NCBI GenBank assembly: GCA_029204225.1
Contig: CM055096.1
Span: 45,663,346-45,727,345 of the forward strand
Direction: 5' to 3'
Source: Diphasiastrum complanatum
Lineage: Eukaryota; Streptophyta; Lycopodiopsida; Lycopodiales; Lycopodiaceae
Length of the DNA stretch: 64,000 nt
In this document: piece by piece, positions 54,715 to 64,000 of the stretch
Numbering within the stretch: position 1 is the stretch's first letter
How the letters are laid out: every line of letters begins with the position of its first letter
Made by a program: the position numbers and the translations under genes
Notes under the pieces: generated by a model
Seen by the model: only the letters and a program-made list of their open reading frames with translations
Told to the model about the DNA's origin: nothing
The model's database searches: none

Positions 54715-57005
54715 GAGAATCCACCACCATCAAAGACAACCAAGTTTATTCCTAAAAAGAAAAAAAAGATGTCTGGTTATGAAGTTGTGTCCTCTAGCAA
54801 CAGTGACGACAATGACGATGAAGAAAAAGGCAGATTGCAAACAAGACAAACCAGATCCAGAAGGACGTCACCTGCCACCTCCTCACAACAACTACAATTG
54901 ATGGATACTCGGCAGGCATAGTCACCACATGACACTTGCTACTAGATCCAGGTCCCAATCACCAACAGGCTCCAAAAAAATGATGAGATCACCCCCTCAT
55001 GTATAACAAGCAGTTGTTTCTGTGGTAGTAGTCCAACAGCAACCACAGGCAACAGATTCAAAGGAGGGAGAAAGAGAGTTGCTTGCTACCAAACAAGCAG
55101 AAGACACACTTGTAGTCAACCCTTCACATGAAGCTGAGGCAGGAAAAAACACTCAAGCGACACAGGCCACAGAGAATATTCAAACATATCAAGGGGAGAG
55201 CTCGAAGACCGAGGATAAGATAGAAGACCCCTCTTCTCTGACGCCCTTGACTACTTCGATGAAGGCAACATTGTGGAGGAGGAGGTGGAGATAGAGTCCG
55301 AGGAAGTTGCACAAGTCTTGCAACTAACCTCCACTCCCACCACTACCGCCACTGTTAATACCACCACCCTCGCTTGTCCCCAGTATTACAATTTCCACCA
55401 CCTCCATTACCACCTCTCTCGTCACCATTATTACAGTTCCCACCACCTCCACCATCCTTGCAAATACACAACTAACCACTCTGTTAGCCATTCATTCCTC
55501 CATTCCCAAGTTTTGTTTTCCAACCTACCACCATTTACCCACCGAGTTCCCCACCCTCCCAACTTATGACAGCTTACTTGAGAGAGCCAAGGAGTCCCTG
55601 AAATGGCATGCTGAAACCTCATACCACCTTCATTGGTTGGTGGACCAGCTGGTACAACAGGAAGTAGAGCTCAAGTCAACAAAGCAGGAGCTGTAGCAAA
55701 GAGGCGTAGAGTTGCAGACAACTATGAGTGAGGTGCATAAAGAGAAGGCCAAGAGACTAGTGGAGCAATCTCAATTTTCAAATCAGCTCTAGGCTCTACA
55801 AGAAGTGGAAGACCAGTTTGAGCGACAGGTAGATCTCCTGACTCACTAATTGATGTGATGACGACAATCAAGCAACCCATTCGGCCAGAGGACATAATGG
55901 TACTTGTTCCACCTTCAGGGGCCACAATAAAGATGGAGAAATATGTCTCCTTAATCCAAAAGCATGAACGCCTGAAGCGGAATTATCAAAACTCAGAGGA
56001 AGAAAATAACAAGAATCTGTCAACACTTCGAGAAAGCGTCAATAAGGTCCAAGAGGAACTCCTCCAATCAAAGAAACAGTTGGACCTCATTTGGAATACG
56101 TCCTGTAGACTTGACGTAGGCGTATTGGTGCTGAAAGAAATGATGACCATGACAATGTTGGAGCACCCAAGGTCTATTAACCAAGAGGGTGTTGGCCTTG
56201 GCATGACAATTCAGGGTTCCACAACTGGCTCTCTCCATAATCCTACCATGGATTCCTCCACTTACACCCAGCTGTCCCACTCACCCTCGTTTGATGACAA
56301 TTTTTTGAAGCAATTCATTTCACCCACAGTCAAATACAACCTCATAACTAACCCACCACCCGTCACTCATCAATAAATCTCACCTCCTTCACCACCTGAC
56401 TTCAATTTTCCAGATCAAGTTCCACCACTTGACGAGATTGTGCAGCTCTCAAAGGGACTTTCCACACCACTTTCAAGGAGTAAGAGCGACACCTTCACCG
56501 GACCGAGGCCTGAGGGTTCGTCGAACCTATGAGTGCGACTACTCTGGATGATTATTTGGCAAGAGCTTTAAGAAAATTTTCCAAGAAATCCAAAGAGAAG
56601 ATCCAAAAATAATTTGATGATCGAAAAGAGTTCGAAGATTTCCAGAGGACATATAAGAAAGGAGACTGAGGGGGCTTAAAGAAAGTGACTGTCAAGGATT
56701 ACCCCAAACTCAGCAGCCTAGTAAATGCTTTGCAACCAAAACCCTCTTGGAGAATTGTGAGGCTGCTGGATAGTGACAAACAGCTCCAAGAGTACCTAAG
56801 GGCACCAAGCTGGAAAAGGGTTGATCCCCATTATGTGCCAATCCGGAGAAGAGATCCTTGGGAAAGAAAGAAGCCAATAGAAAGGCAAGTCAATTGGCCA
56901 GTTATTTCGGGAGTTGACTCTAGCTCAACAATTGAAAAGTATTGAGCTGCACTGTTGAAATTTGGACACACCTATAAGGGGAGTGCAGTTATTGTACTCT
57001 GAGAA
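54715..57005 (+). pseudogene. Decayed downstream part of the gag-like protein
   Basis: Low-complexity Ser/Asp/Lys sequence (54760-54900), then a Thr/Pro-rich stretch (55320-55560) and a coiled-coil segment (55855-56376: KYVSLIQKHERLKRNYQNSE, STLRESVNKVQEELLQSKKQ). The last is a conserved-looking frame (56685-56945: YPKLSSLVNALQPKPSWRIV, YLRAPSWKRVDPHYVPIRRR). Frames shift between segments. It probably continues the protein that starts at 53803. No enzyme motif is seen. Confidence 0.4.
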
Positions 57006-57225
57006 AGTGCAACTTATTGCATATCTATTGTCTTTCTCGTGATATTGGATTGCTACTGGGACAAAGGGCTGCCACCAATTCAGTTAAATGTCAACAAGCC
57101 ACTGCAAGCTGAAAGCGAACATCTGATGATGGCAAAAATCTTCTACCGAGCAGCATTTTCCTCCAGTCAATATGTGCAGTCTTTTGAGAGCCGGTATAAT
57201 AACAAGTTTATACCAGAAATTAGCC

Positions 57226-57567
57226 TTATATGGGACCTATTTCGTTGGGCATAAAAATGAGATTGATCTTCACTGCTCCTTTGCCTTCCATGCGTATGGT
57301 TCTAGAATCTCCGAGGTAGATAAATTGGTCTCTGTTGTAAGCTGTGTACTCCGTAAACCATTCCTTGTGCGAGGTCATGTGTTGGGTAGCGCCACTATCT
57401 AGGTACCAGCTATCACAGTCTTCGCTGTTGTTGTAAGCCATTAGCAAGTGTGTGTCTGACTCCTTGAATTCCACCATGTTGGAGGAGTCTGACTGCTGCT
57501 GTTGTTGCTGCTTCTTTGTCTCGTTAGAGATCATTTGAAGCCATTCTCTTGACAAAAAGAAAGCCAA
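57226..57567 (-). pseudogene. Ty1/copia protease fragment
   Basis: A 113-codon frame: QMISNETKKQQQQQQSDSSN, then CDSWYLDSGATQHMTSHKEW, the copia protease active site, and FIYLGDSRTIRMEGKGAVKI. Gag and the rest of pol are missing. The CTG/TTG-coded Gln run (about 57495-57515) is a small triplet repeat. Confidence 0.8.
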
Positions 57568-57569
57568 GA

Positions 57570-58760
57570 AAGATAAACAAGAGGCACTCAGTTATGTAGG
57601 GCTATCTTGACAAGCCGTTGCAGATGTTGAAGTTGTTGTAGAGGAGCATGACGATAGCAACAAATAAGCTCTTGGTTTTACGTAGGCAAATGATGATCCA
57701 TGCCTTTCCAAGAACCAATTGTCAAAGTTGTGACAGTGCAGTGAGACCCACAACACTATAGGAGGAGGATAATGTTAGTTGAGGCCATGCCCTTGAGGTG
57801 TCGATGCAGTGCCTCATCACTCAAAAGGGCTTCCAGTAGAGATGTTGTTGAGAGCCGAGTTTGAGAGCATGAGAATTACTAGTGCTAGGCTAAGTGCATA
57901 TATTGTGAGCCCCATGGTAAGTCCCAAAAGATGGAAAACCATGTGGGAGCTAGTAGTTTGGGCCCTCTCAAACTGAGATGTATTTTCAAGAAAGAGGCCT
58001 CCTAATAATGTGTAAGTTGAGGGGTGGAACCCAAAAGTTTATAGAATGTGGTTCACCCCTTGTAAGTATTTATAGGAGCCTCCTCCATGAGTTTTGGAGA
58101 GCATACGTATATACTGAAATGTTGTTGCACTTTTTATTGAAGATCTTTCATCCTGCATTCTTCTATGCTTTCCATTCAAGCTCTTGTTTGGGTACATTAG
58201 TAAGAATGTGTCGCTGGTATCTTCCTCTTTAATGTTGCTGCTGATTGATTAGTATCATGTAGATGTGCAAGGCTTAGTGGTAGATCACTAGACTTTAATA
58301 TACATCAAATCAACGATAGGATGCTTGTTAAATCATTTCCAGAAAAGACTTTTGGGTTGAGCAAGACACACGCACAATGGTATTAGGACAAATCCATGCC
58401 AACTAACTCGTGGACCCATAAATGGGTCATGTAATGGTGTCAAAACCCTTGAGCATATCCATGCTTTCCAAGGGTGTTCAAGCTCGATTACTAGTTTAAT
58501 TCCTAGTGTAGACTTGAAAGGGCAAATGTAGAATTTACGTAGTTATTTAGGCTGCAAAGAAAAGAAAAGATACTAAAACCTTCGGTTTGTATAATCTCAA
58601 TCAACATGTTGACAAATCCATGCCATACTAACATAAGAGATTATAATGACCCTTGCGCAAATCCATGCGTTCCAAGAGTATTTTAAGCCAAATGTGAGTG
58701 CCATTAAACGTCATGGGTTATTTCAATGATAGTTTGAACTCTACCGTGTAAGTAGTACAA
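57570..58760. other. No recognisable gene
   Basis: Mixed sequence without long frames or known motifs. CAAATCCATGC/CTTTCCAAG.GT phrases recur at 57700, 58390, 58470, 58615 and 58665, suggesting an old diverged repeat. Confidence 0.4.
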
Positions 58761-58761
58761 A

Positions 58762-58969
58762 AGCTACGTTTAAAAGTAGAGTACACTTATGTAATTGAAG
58801 AAAACATTGTTTGAATAAAGTCTTTGATTGGTTGAGGTGTTGATACCTTGCACTAGCAATGATAAAGCTACGTTTAAATGTAGAGTACACTTATGTAATT
58901 GAAGAAAACATTGTTTGAATAAAGTTTTTGATTGGTCAAGGCGTTGATACCTTGCGCTAGCAATGATAA
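58762..58969. repeat. Tandem duplication, 104-bp unit, two copies
   Basis: AGCTACGTTTAAA starts copies at 58762 and 58866. Copies differ at about five positions, so the event is fairly recent. Confidence 0.93.
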
Positions 58970-59510
58970 AGCTCATACCTGGATAGAGGTGGAAGCGTTA
59001 TCCTGTGAAGATGCCATGAAATATTTGCTACTATTGATTCTTCATGCATTACCACATGGATAAGTACATATAACTCAAACAATAAATGAGACATTTGCAT
59101 ATGGTTTAATCGTTATGCCCTATTGTCAATGATACGATAAAAAACATGGTTTCCTTCATTTATTCCATAAATGCTTGTGGTTAAAGTGCCATACCTGTGA
59201 TCAACTTACGTTTCGTCTGTTTCTTTTATGGAGCATACATGCAAACTAAAATGCATTTAGAGTGCCTCAAAGTAGGAGTAGATTATTAGCACCATATTGA
59301 AAGTACATCGTTGTCCCAGTGTGAACTATGAAGCCACATGGTGTGAACTTAAGCCACATGGCTGTGGATCGCTTCTAGTCCATCGGTTGTGTGTGATAAT
59401 CAACAGATGTATATACGTATACAAATAAGCCAGGTGGCTATCAGCCGCATTGGCTGTCAACGCATGAATCCCACGAACAGCATGTGTCAAAGCACAAACA
59501 TGTGTTTGTC
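58970..59510. other. No recognisable gene
   Basis: Short frames only. A CCACATGG.GTG phrase repeats at 59333-59365 as the start of the degenerate minisatellite that follows. Confidence 0.4.
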
Positions 59511-59745
59511 AGGTTATAATTCCAGCAGCTATCCATCAACAAAAAACATTTGTGTATACATTGATCCAGACGGCTGTCAACCACGATGGTTGTCAAGCCC
59601 AATCAACGTTTTTGTATGGTTGTTAGTCCAGTGACTATCATCCACAAAAATGTGTTTGTACGGTTGTCAGTCTAGGGACTATCATCAACCAAAATGTGTT
59701 TGTATGGTTGTGAATTCAACGACTATCATAAAAAAAAAATTGTGT
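59510..59745. repeat. Degenerate minisatellite, ~44-bp unit
   Basis: TTTGTA(T/C)GGTTGT recurs at 59611, 59655 and 59699, each followed by a GACTATCAT and an A-run with ATGTG. A more diverged unit lies upstream (about 59510). Confidence 0.75.
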
Positions 59746-60199
59746 GTATACACTAAACCAAATGGCTTTCAACCGCAATGGTTGCCAAAGTGAAATCGTC
59801 TTAAGCAATAGTTACTGAAAACAACAGTTAAAAAGAAAGCTTTTCATGTTGGTAGTGCACATTTTTAATCTTCATAGAAATCATAGAATGATGCATAGGG
59901 TATACGAAGTGTACTCATACCTGAAGGAGAACTTGAGAACCCTCTCGTGTTGTAGCAAATGGGCGCTACCAAGCTTTCATGAGCATATCAAGAACATAAT
60001 CAGTGTGAATGAGAAGACGAGCGTAGAGATGAGGTGGAAATAACCCAAAGGTTAGCTGTGCTTAATTAGCTGAAGGGTTAGCATGATGTGAAACTTCATG
60101 GAAGGAACAGTACCTTGCTTTGTGTTTGAAGCAAGTCATAGCAACCATTGGATGTCAAATGGATAAATCATGACTGTTCAGTGAAGAAATTGTTTTTTT

Positions 60200-61470
60200 T
60201 TTAAACGTAGCCATCTCCCGTAATGGGCACTTAGTCTGATGATGTCTTCTTTATGATTTTGTGCAATAATGGCAAACTTCTGAAGGGTATCATAGGTCAT
60301 CCCATATGTGTCGAAGGATCCTGGTATTATTGGCTATTGTGTTCTTTGTCGATGGCTTGTAGAAGGTCGTAGTTCATAGTCCTGATAACTTAGAGGGAAC
60401 TCCATGGCTGGTATATAGAGGAAGTAGGAGTCCAGATCTTCAAAACATGCTTCCTCTGCAATTAGTTCTCTCATTTTTTGTCATGTGCCAAATCCCAAAC
60501 TAATAGCAATTACAATGGAAGTAAAGCTAGAAGCAAGAAGATAACAAGACAATCATGATAGCATATCAATAGAAAGCTAGAAACATGGAAATTACAATGG
60601 AATCACATTAGCAATGAAAGAAAGAGTACAATCAATGGAAATGGAGCATTGATTAATGAGCCAAAAGGTTCACAAAATGATGTCTCTTGCCTAGTTATAG
60701 ACAATGCTCTTACTTAACTTAACTTAACTATCTTGAGGGATAATTAGCCCTTGTTAAGTATTATTTAAACTAGATTGGGCCCTTGTTGGCCTATTATCCT
60801 TATTAATTACTTTGAAGGGCCTAAAGAGGGAACCACCTTGTTCTGAAGGCTAATAGCTTTTTTTGGGCCTACAAAGCTTACAATGGATATTATATTGTCT
60901 TAAAAAGCATTGATGTACTAAAAGTACATGACATTTTTGAAGGGTAATTTGGAATATGCCCTCTAGCTGTCCTCGATTCTTCCCTCTCTCGGTGGCTCTG
61001 TTGTGATTGGTACTCATCTAGATGCCTAGCCAATAAATGATTATTATACTCTGTTGAAGTGGCTTTTGCAGTTAGTCGAGCTATGGTTTTCTCCTGGCTT
61101 TTGATATGCATAAGATGTCGTGTTTGTTGTATTTCATTTCTTCTTTGAAGCTTTGACATCTTTTTTTCTATCCGTCCGTCGTTTTTTCTAAGCTGTAGAT
61201 CTCATTACTTTGATGAATATTGAGATTTTTTGCATTTTTGAGTTCTTGCTTCAAGTTGTGCATTTCTTGGGCGTGTCATTCTCGTTCTTTGGAAAGTATT
61301 ACAGCCATTGCCTCACTTGATTTCTTAGGTTCTTGATTAACAGACGCCTCATCTCCTCTAGTAGTCATGTCCTAGTGAACAAGATTCCTCGTGTTGCTTT
61401 AGAAGTTGGTTGGGACAATGCAGTGGTGTTAACAACATGTAGTATATTTTCCAATTTATTTATTTTTTTA
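60200..61470 (-). pseudogene. Unclassified coiled-coil protein fragment, copy B
   Basis: Reading the minus strand: SSEAMAVILSKERE, AQEMHNLKQELKNAKNLNIH, SNEIYSLEKTTDG, RHLMHIKSQEKTIARLTAKA, EYNNHLLARHLDEYQSQQS and HIPNYPSKM. Then, beyond a solo LTR, MRELIAEEACFEDLDSYFLY, IPAMEFPLSYQDYELRP, DTYGMTYDTLQKFAIIAQ and HKEDIIRLSAHYGRWLRL. It extends copy A at both ends. Few stops interrupt it once the solo LTR is disregarded, so it was a protein of well over 250 residues: a long coiled coil followed by a helical domain. The family is unknown. The upstream array (61494-62224) keeps the same relative position as in copy A. Confidence 0.6.
60479..60933. repeat. Solo LTR, 455 bp
   Basis: It runs from TGTCATGTG to TACATGACA, with ends forming a TGTCATG/CATGACA inverted repeat. 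It is flanked by TTTTT on both sides (60474-60478 and 60934-60938). Comparison with copy A of the coiled-coil frame, which lacks it, shows the empty site exactly. No primer site, tract or coding sequence is present, so it is a solo LTR left by recombination. Orientation is not certain. Confidence 0.88.
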
Positions 61471-61493
61471 AATATATGTGACTCACGGTACCA

Positions 61494-62224
61494 GAAACTC
61501 AAAAAATTGAAAAATCGTGAAAACTCAAAAAAAAATCGGAAAAACTTGAAAAATTTGGAGCGACTAGAAAAAATCTCAGAACGACTCAAAAATTCAGAGA
61601 CTCTCGAAAAATTCGGAACGACTCGAAAATTTCTAAATAACTCAAAAAATTTCCAAGAGACTTGAAAAAACTCAAAAAATTCCGAAAAACTCGAAAAATT
61701 TGAGGGACTCAAAAAAGCGGAGAAACTCGAAAAATTGAGGAGCCTCGAAAATTTTTCAAATAGTCTTGAAAAAGTCCAAAAACTCAAAAAAAAATTGCTA
61801 AAATCTCGAAAAACCCTGAAAATTCTGAAAAACCTGAAAATGCCAAAAAATTCAAAAATCTGGAAAATCTCAAAAAATCCGAAAAATCGAAAAACTCAAA
61901 AACTCAAAAAATTTGCAAAAATTGAGAAAAAAAAAAAACTTGAAAATCTCGAAAAATTCGTAAAAATTGTGAAAAAAAAACTCGAATACTCGAAAAATCT
62001 GAAAACTTGAAATTCAAGAAAATTGTGAAAAAAAAAACTCAAAAATCTCAAAAAATTCGAGAGATTCGCGAAAAATGCGAAAAACTCGAAAACTCGAAAA
62101 ATTTGAAAAATTCGAGAGATTTGCGAAAATTGTGAAAAACTCGAAAATTCTTGAAAAATTTACGTAAATTGGAAAAAATTCGAAAAATTTGAGAGACTCG
62201 AAAGTCTCGAAAATTTCAAAATAT
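61494..62224 (-). repeat. TTTTCGA-rich irregular array, copy B
   Basis: The complement of the copy A array: units such as ACTCGAAAAATT, CTCAAAAAATTC and GAAAATTGTGAAAAA over about 730 bp. The + strand is almost free of T outside short spacers. Frames stay open in places and would encode Lys/Asn/Glu-rich peptide, but this follows from composition alone. Confidence 0.85.
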
Positions 62225-62329
62225 CCTCCAATAACACACTCCTATCACATTCCAATTTCAGAGGAGGAAGAATAGTTTGTGTCCTAAATCCGATAGTCAG
62301 ACGTACTAGCCGACATTATTTCCAATACA

Positions 62330-62760
62330 CTCAGATTGGCCACATAGCTAGAGCTCAAACTTCAAAAGAAGCATGAAACATCCTGAGCTCACTATATGAT
62401 GTGAGGGACGTAACTTCTAAGTTACATCTACGAAAAAAATTCTTCACTCTCAAGAAGTTGAATGGTGATTCACTTCATAATCATGTTAACCAGTTTAAGA
62501 ATCTCTTGCAACAAATGGCCGTTGTTGGATCAGTCATCGACTATCAAGACGCAATCATGACATTGCTTTCAAGCTTGCCCTCTACATATGAGAACTGGGT
62601 TATGATCATATCGACACACTCAGATTTAACTCTTACCAGAGTTATCACTATGTTGCTGCAGGAAGATAATCGAAGAAGTCAAGATGTTTCGTCGACTTCA
62701 TCATCTCATGCCCTATATGTCAACAAAGGCTCAAAATGATAGAAGCAGAAAAGCTCTAAA
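62330..62760 (+). pseudogene. Ty1/copia gag
   Basis: It reads QIGHIARAQTSKEA, a TGA where Trp is expected, NILSSLYDVRDVTSKLH, NGDSLHNHVNQFKNLLQQM, LLSSLPSTYENWVMIIS and VITMLLQEDNRRSQD. This is the UBN2 core of copia Gag. It ends in a frameshift near 62740. The 5' LTR and Gag N-terminus are absent because the TTTTCGA array lies directly upstream. Motifs nearly equal those at 41309-41635, so both belong to one family. Confidence 0.85.
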
Positions 62761-62829
62761 CGGTCCGCATCAAATCAAAAACCAACTCAAAGTCAAGAAC
62801 AATTATCAAATCCACAATCGAAGAAGAAA

Positions 62830-63092
62830 ATGTTTTGTAAATATTGCAAGTGCACTAATCATACGATCCAGGATTGCAGGATTCTCAAAGCAAAGAATGC
62901 CAGTAAGCAACCAGATCAACAGGCAAATGCAGTCACAACACCTCCCAACATCGACATCTACGAAGGAGCATTTATTCTCAAAGACCAAAAAGCACTATTG
63001 AATAATTTTTGGTTTCTGGATTCTGGAGCTACTCAACATATGACTAGTCATCGTGAACATTTTCACTCTTATACGCCTTACAGTACAAATTA
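62830..63092 (+). pseudogene. Ty1/copia zinc knuckle and protease
   Basis: A frame with a CCHC knuckle (CKYCKCTNHTIQDC) and the protease active site (FWFLDSGATQHMTSHREHF), ending in a TAG shortly after YTPYSTN. It shares the DSGATQHMTS motif with 57226-57567 and 41080-41110. Confidence 0.88.
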
Positions 63093-63197
63093 GAAGTATG
63101 TTCTCATCTTGGCGACGATAGCACTCACACTATTGAACGTGAAGGCACTATAAGATTGTAATTATAGCATGATCAATTCAAACTAATATCAATTGTT

Positions 63198-64000
63198 TTG
63201 TATGTACCTAAACTTTCTACGAATCTGTTATCAGTAAGTAGGATCACTGATTTAGGTCATAGGGTGGAGTTTGAGTCTGATCAATGCCGAATTATTCATA
63301 GGACAAGTAAGGTCCTTACACTCGGAAAGAGGCATGGATACTTATATCGACTGACACATTGTTATTCTGATACTATTCAAGCCTTGAAAACCTCTGTTCT
63401 TGTCAATAAAGCATTAATATGGCATCATCGATTAGGACACTTGAATCATACATCTGTTTCATACATGTCTAAACAATTACTAGCACTTGATCTTGACTAT
63501 CCAGTCGATAAAGTCAACCTCCCTGTCTGTCATAGCTGCATCCTTGGAAAGCATACTAGGATTCTCTTTAGATTGTGTCATAGACATGCAGCAACAGAAT
63601 TGTTAGACATTGTGCATTCATATATATGTGGTCCAGTGCAAACTTCGTCGTTCCTTGATGCAAAGTATTGTATTTCCTTCATTGACGAATATTCGGGAAG
63701 AACAGCTATTTATTTCATTAAGCAGAAATCGGAGGCTTTCAACAAGTTTCAACAATTCAAAGAGCATGCAAAAAAAATCAAACCGGTAAAAGAATTAAAG
63801 CACTGAGGTTCGACAATGGGGGAGAATACATCTCTACCAAATTCAAGAGTATTGCCTTAGCAATGACATTGATCAACAATACATTATCTCCTATTCGCCT
63901 CAGTCGAATGGTCTTGCTGAGAGAAACAAAAGGACCTTAGTCGAATTGGCAAAGTGCATGTTATCACATGCGACACTTCTGAGGTCCCTCTAGACTGAAG
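63198..64000 (+). pseudogene. Ty1/copia pre-integrase and integrase, runs off the window
   Basis: The frame starts after a break with YVPKLSTNLLSVSRITDLGH, then the zinc finger (IWHHRLGHLNHTSV, CHSCILGKHTR) and the first catalytic Asp region (LLDIVHSYICGPVQ, where the Asp lies in LLDIVHS). SFIDEYSGRTAIYF follows. A frameshift near 63800 leads to KALRFDNGGEYISTKF with the second Asp. A further shift leads to LAERNKRTLVELAKCM with the Glu. The sequence ends before RT. Confidence 0.88.

Noticed and set aside
61333-62010. Lys/Asn-rich open frames (up to 110 codons)
   Set aside because: Product of the TTTTCGA-type array composition; frames shift freely and no conserved protein is implied.
1-64000. 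CRISPR arrays, bacterial operons, phage or defence systems
   Set aside because: The content is plainly plant nuclear (LTR retrotransposons, hAT with introns, GRAS). The irregular TCCGA and TTTTCGA arrays lack the fixed repeat-spacer layout of CRISPR.
1-64000. tRNA or rRNA genes
   Set aside because: Only primer-binding sites complementary to initiator tRNA-Met were seen; no cloverleaf with A and B boxes was recognised by eye.

Overview
The window looks like repeat-rich nuclear DNA of a land plant with a large genome. It holds several lineages of Ty1/copia and Ty3/gypsy LTR retrotransposons (one gypsy copy is a chromovirus with a chromodomain), intron-containing hAT transposases of the DUF659 type, a LINE reverse-transcriptase remnant, a possible Penelope-like remnant, and a broken piece of a plant-specific GRAS transcription factor of the SHORT-ROOT type. 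The base composition is AT-rich, genes are very sparse, and nested insertions are many. The element types recall ferns, lycophytes or gymnosperms; that placement is inference from memory of such families. No intact host gene was found. The best candidate for a host coding sequence is a 47-codon open stretch, possibly a first exon, on the minus strand at 27232-27375.

Layout. 1-5.0 kb: GC-rich hairpins, a GGTACC/GGATCC palindrome field around an (AT)n tract, and two tandem duplications in otherwise unrecognised DNA. 5.0-9.5 kb: a copia gag split by a hAT element, which is itself split by a truncated copia LTR-gag. 9.7-12.1 kb: a second hAT transposase gene in six exons, cut near its C-terminus by a copia-like LTR. 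12.8-21.6 kb: an old plus-strand gypsy whose pol is replaced by an irregular repetitive sequence, interrupted by a young 6.1-kb minus-strand gypsy (15297-21406) with two 418-bp LTRs and an ACGGA target duplication. The old gypsy abuts the GRAS fragment (21582-22017).

22-29 kb: copia, gypsy and hAT scraps. 29.1-34.7 kb: a long minus-strand copia with one truncated LTR. 34.8-43 kb: LINE and gypsy remnants, then a degenerate minus-strand copia. 43.3-44.1 kb: a possible Penelope-like remnant. 45.9-46.7 kb and 60.2-62.2 kb: inverted copies of an unclassified unit made of a TTTTCGA-rich array followed by a coiled-coil reading frame; the second copy is split by a solo LTR. 49-57 kb: a copia RT fragment, two long fields of irregular TCCGA-motif repeats, a gypsy protease fragment and a long decayed gag-like reading frame. 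62.3-64 kb: the 5' half of another copia, running off the end.

The elements do not form a pathway. The window records successive insertion, deletion and mutational decay, with many stops where Trp or Gln codons are expected. The parts I could not assign to a known class are the TTTTCGA/coiled-coil unit, the TCCGA arrays and the gag-like frame at 53.8-57 kb.
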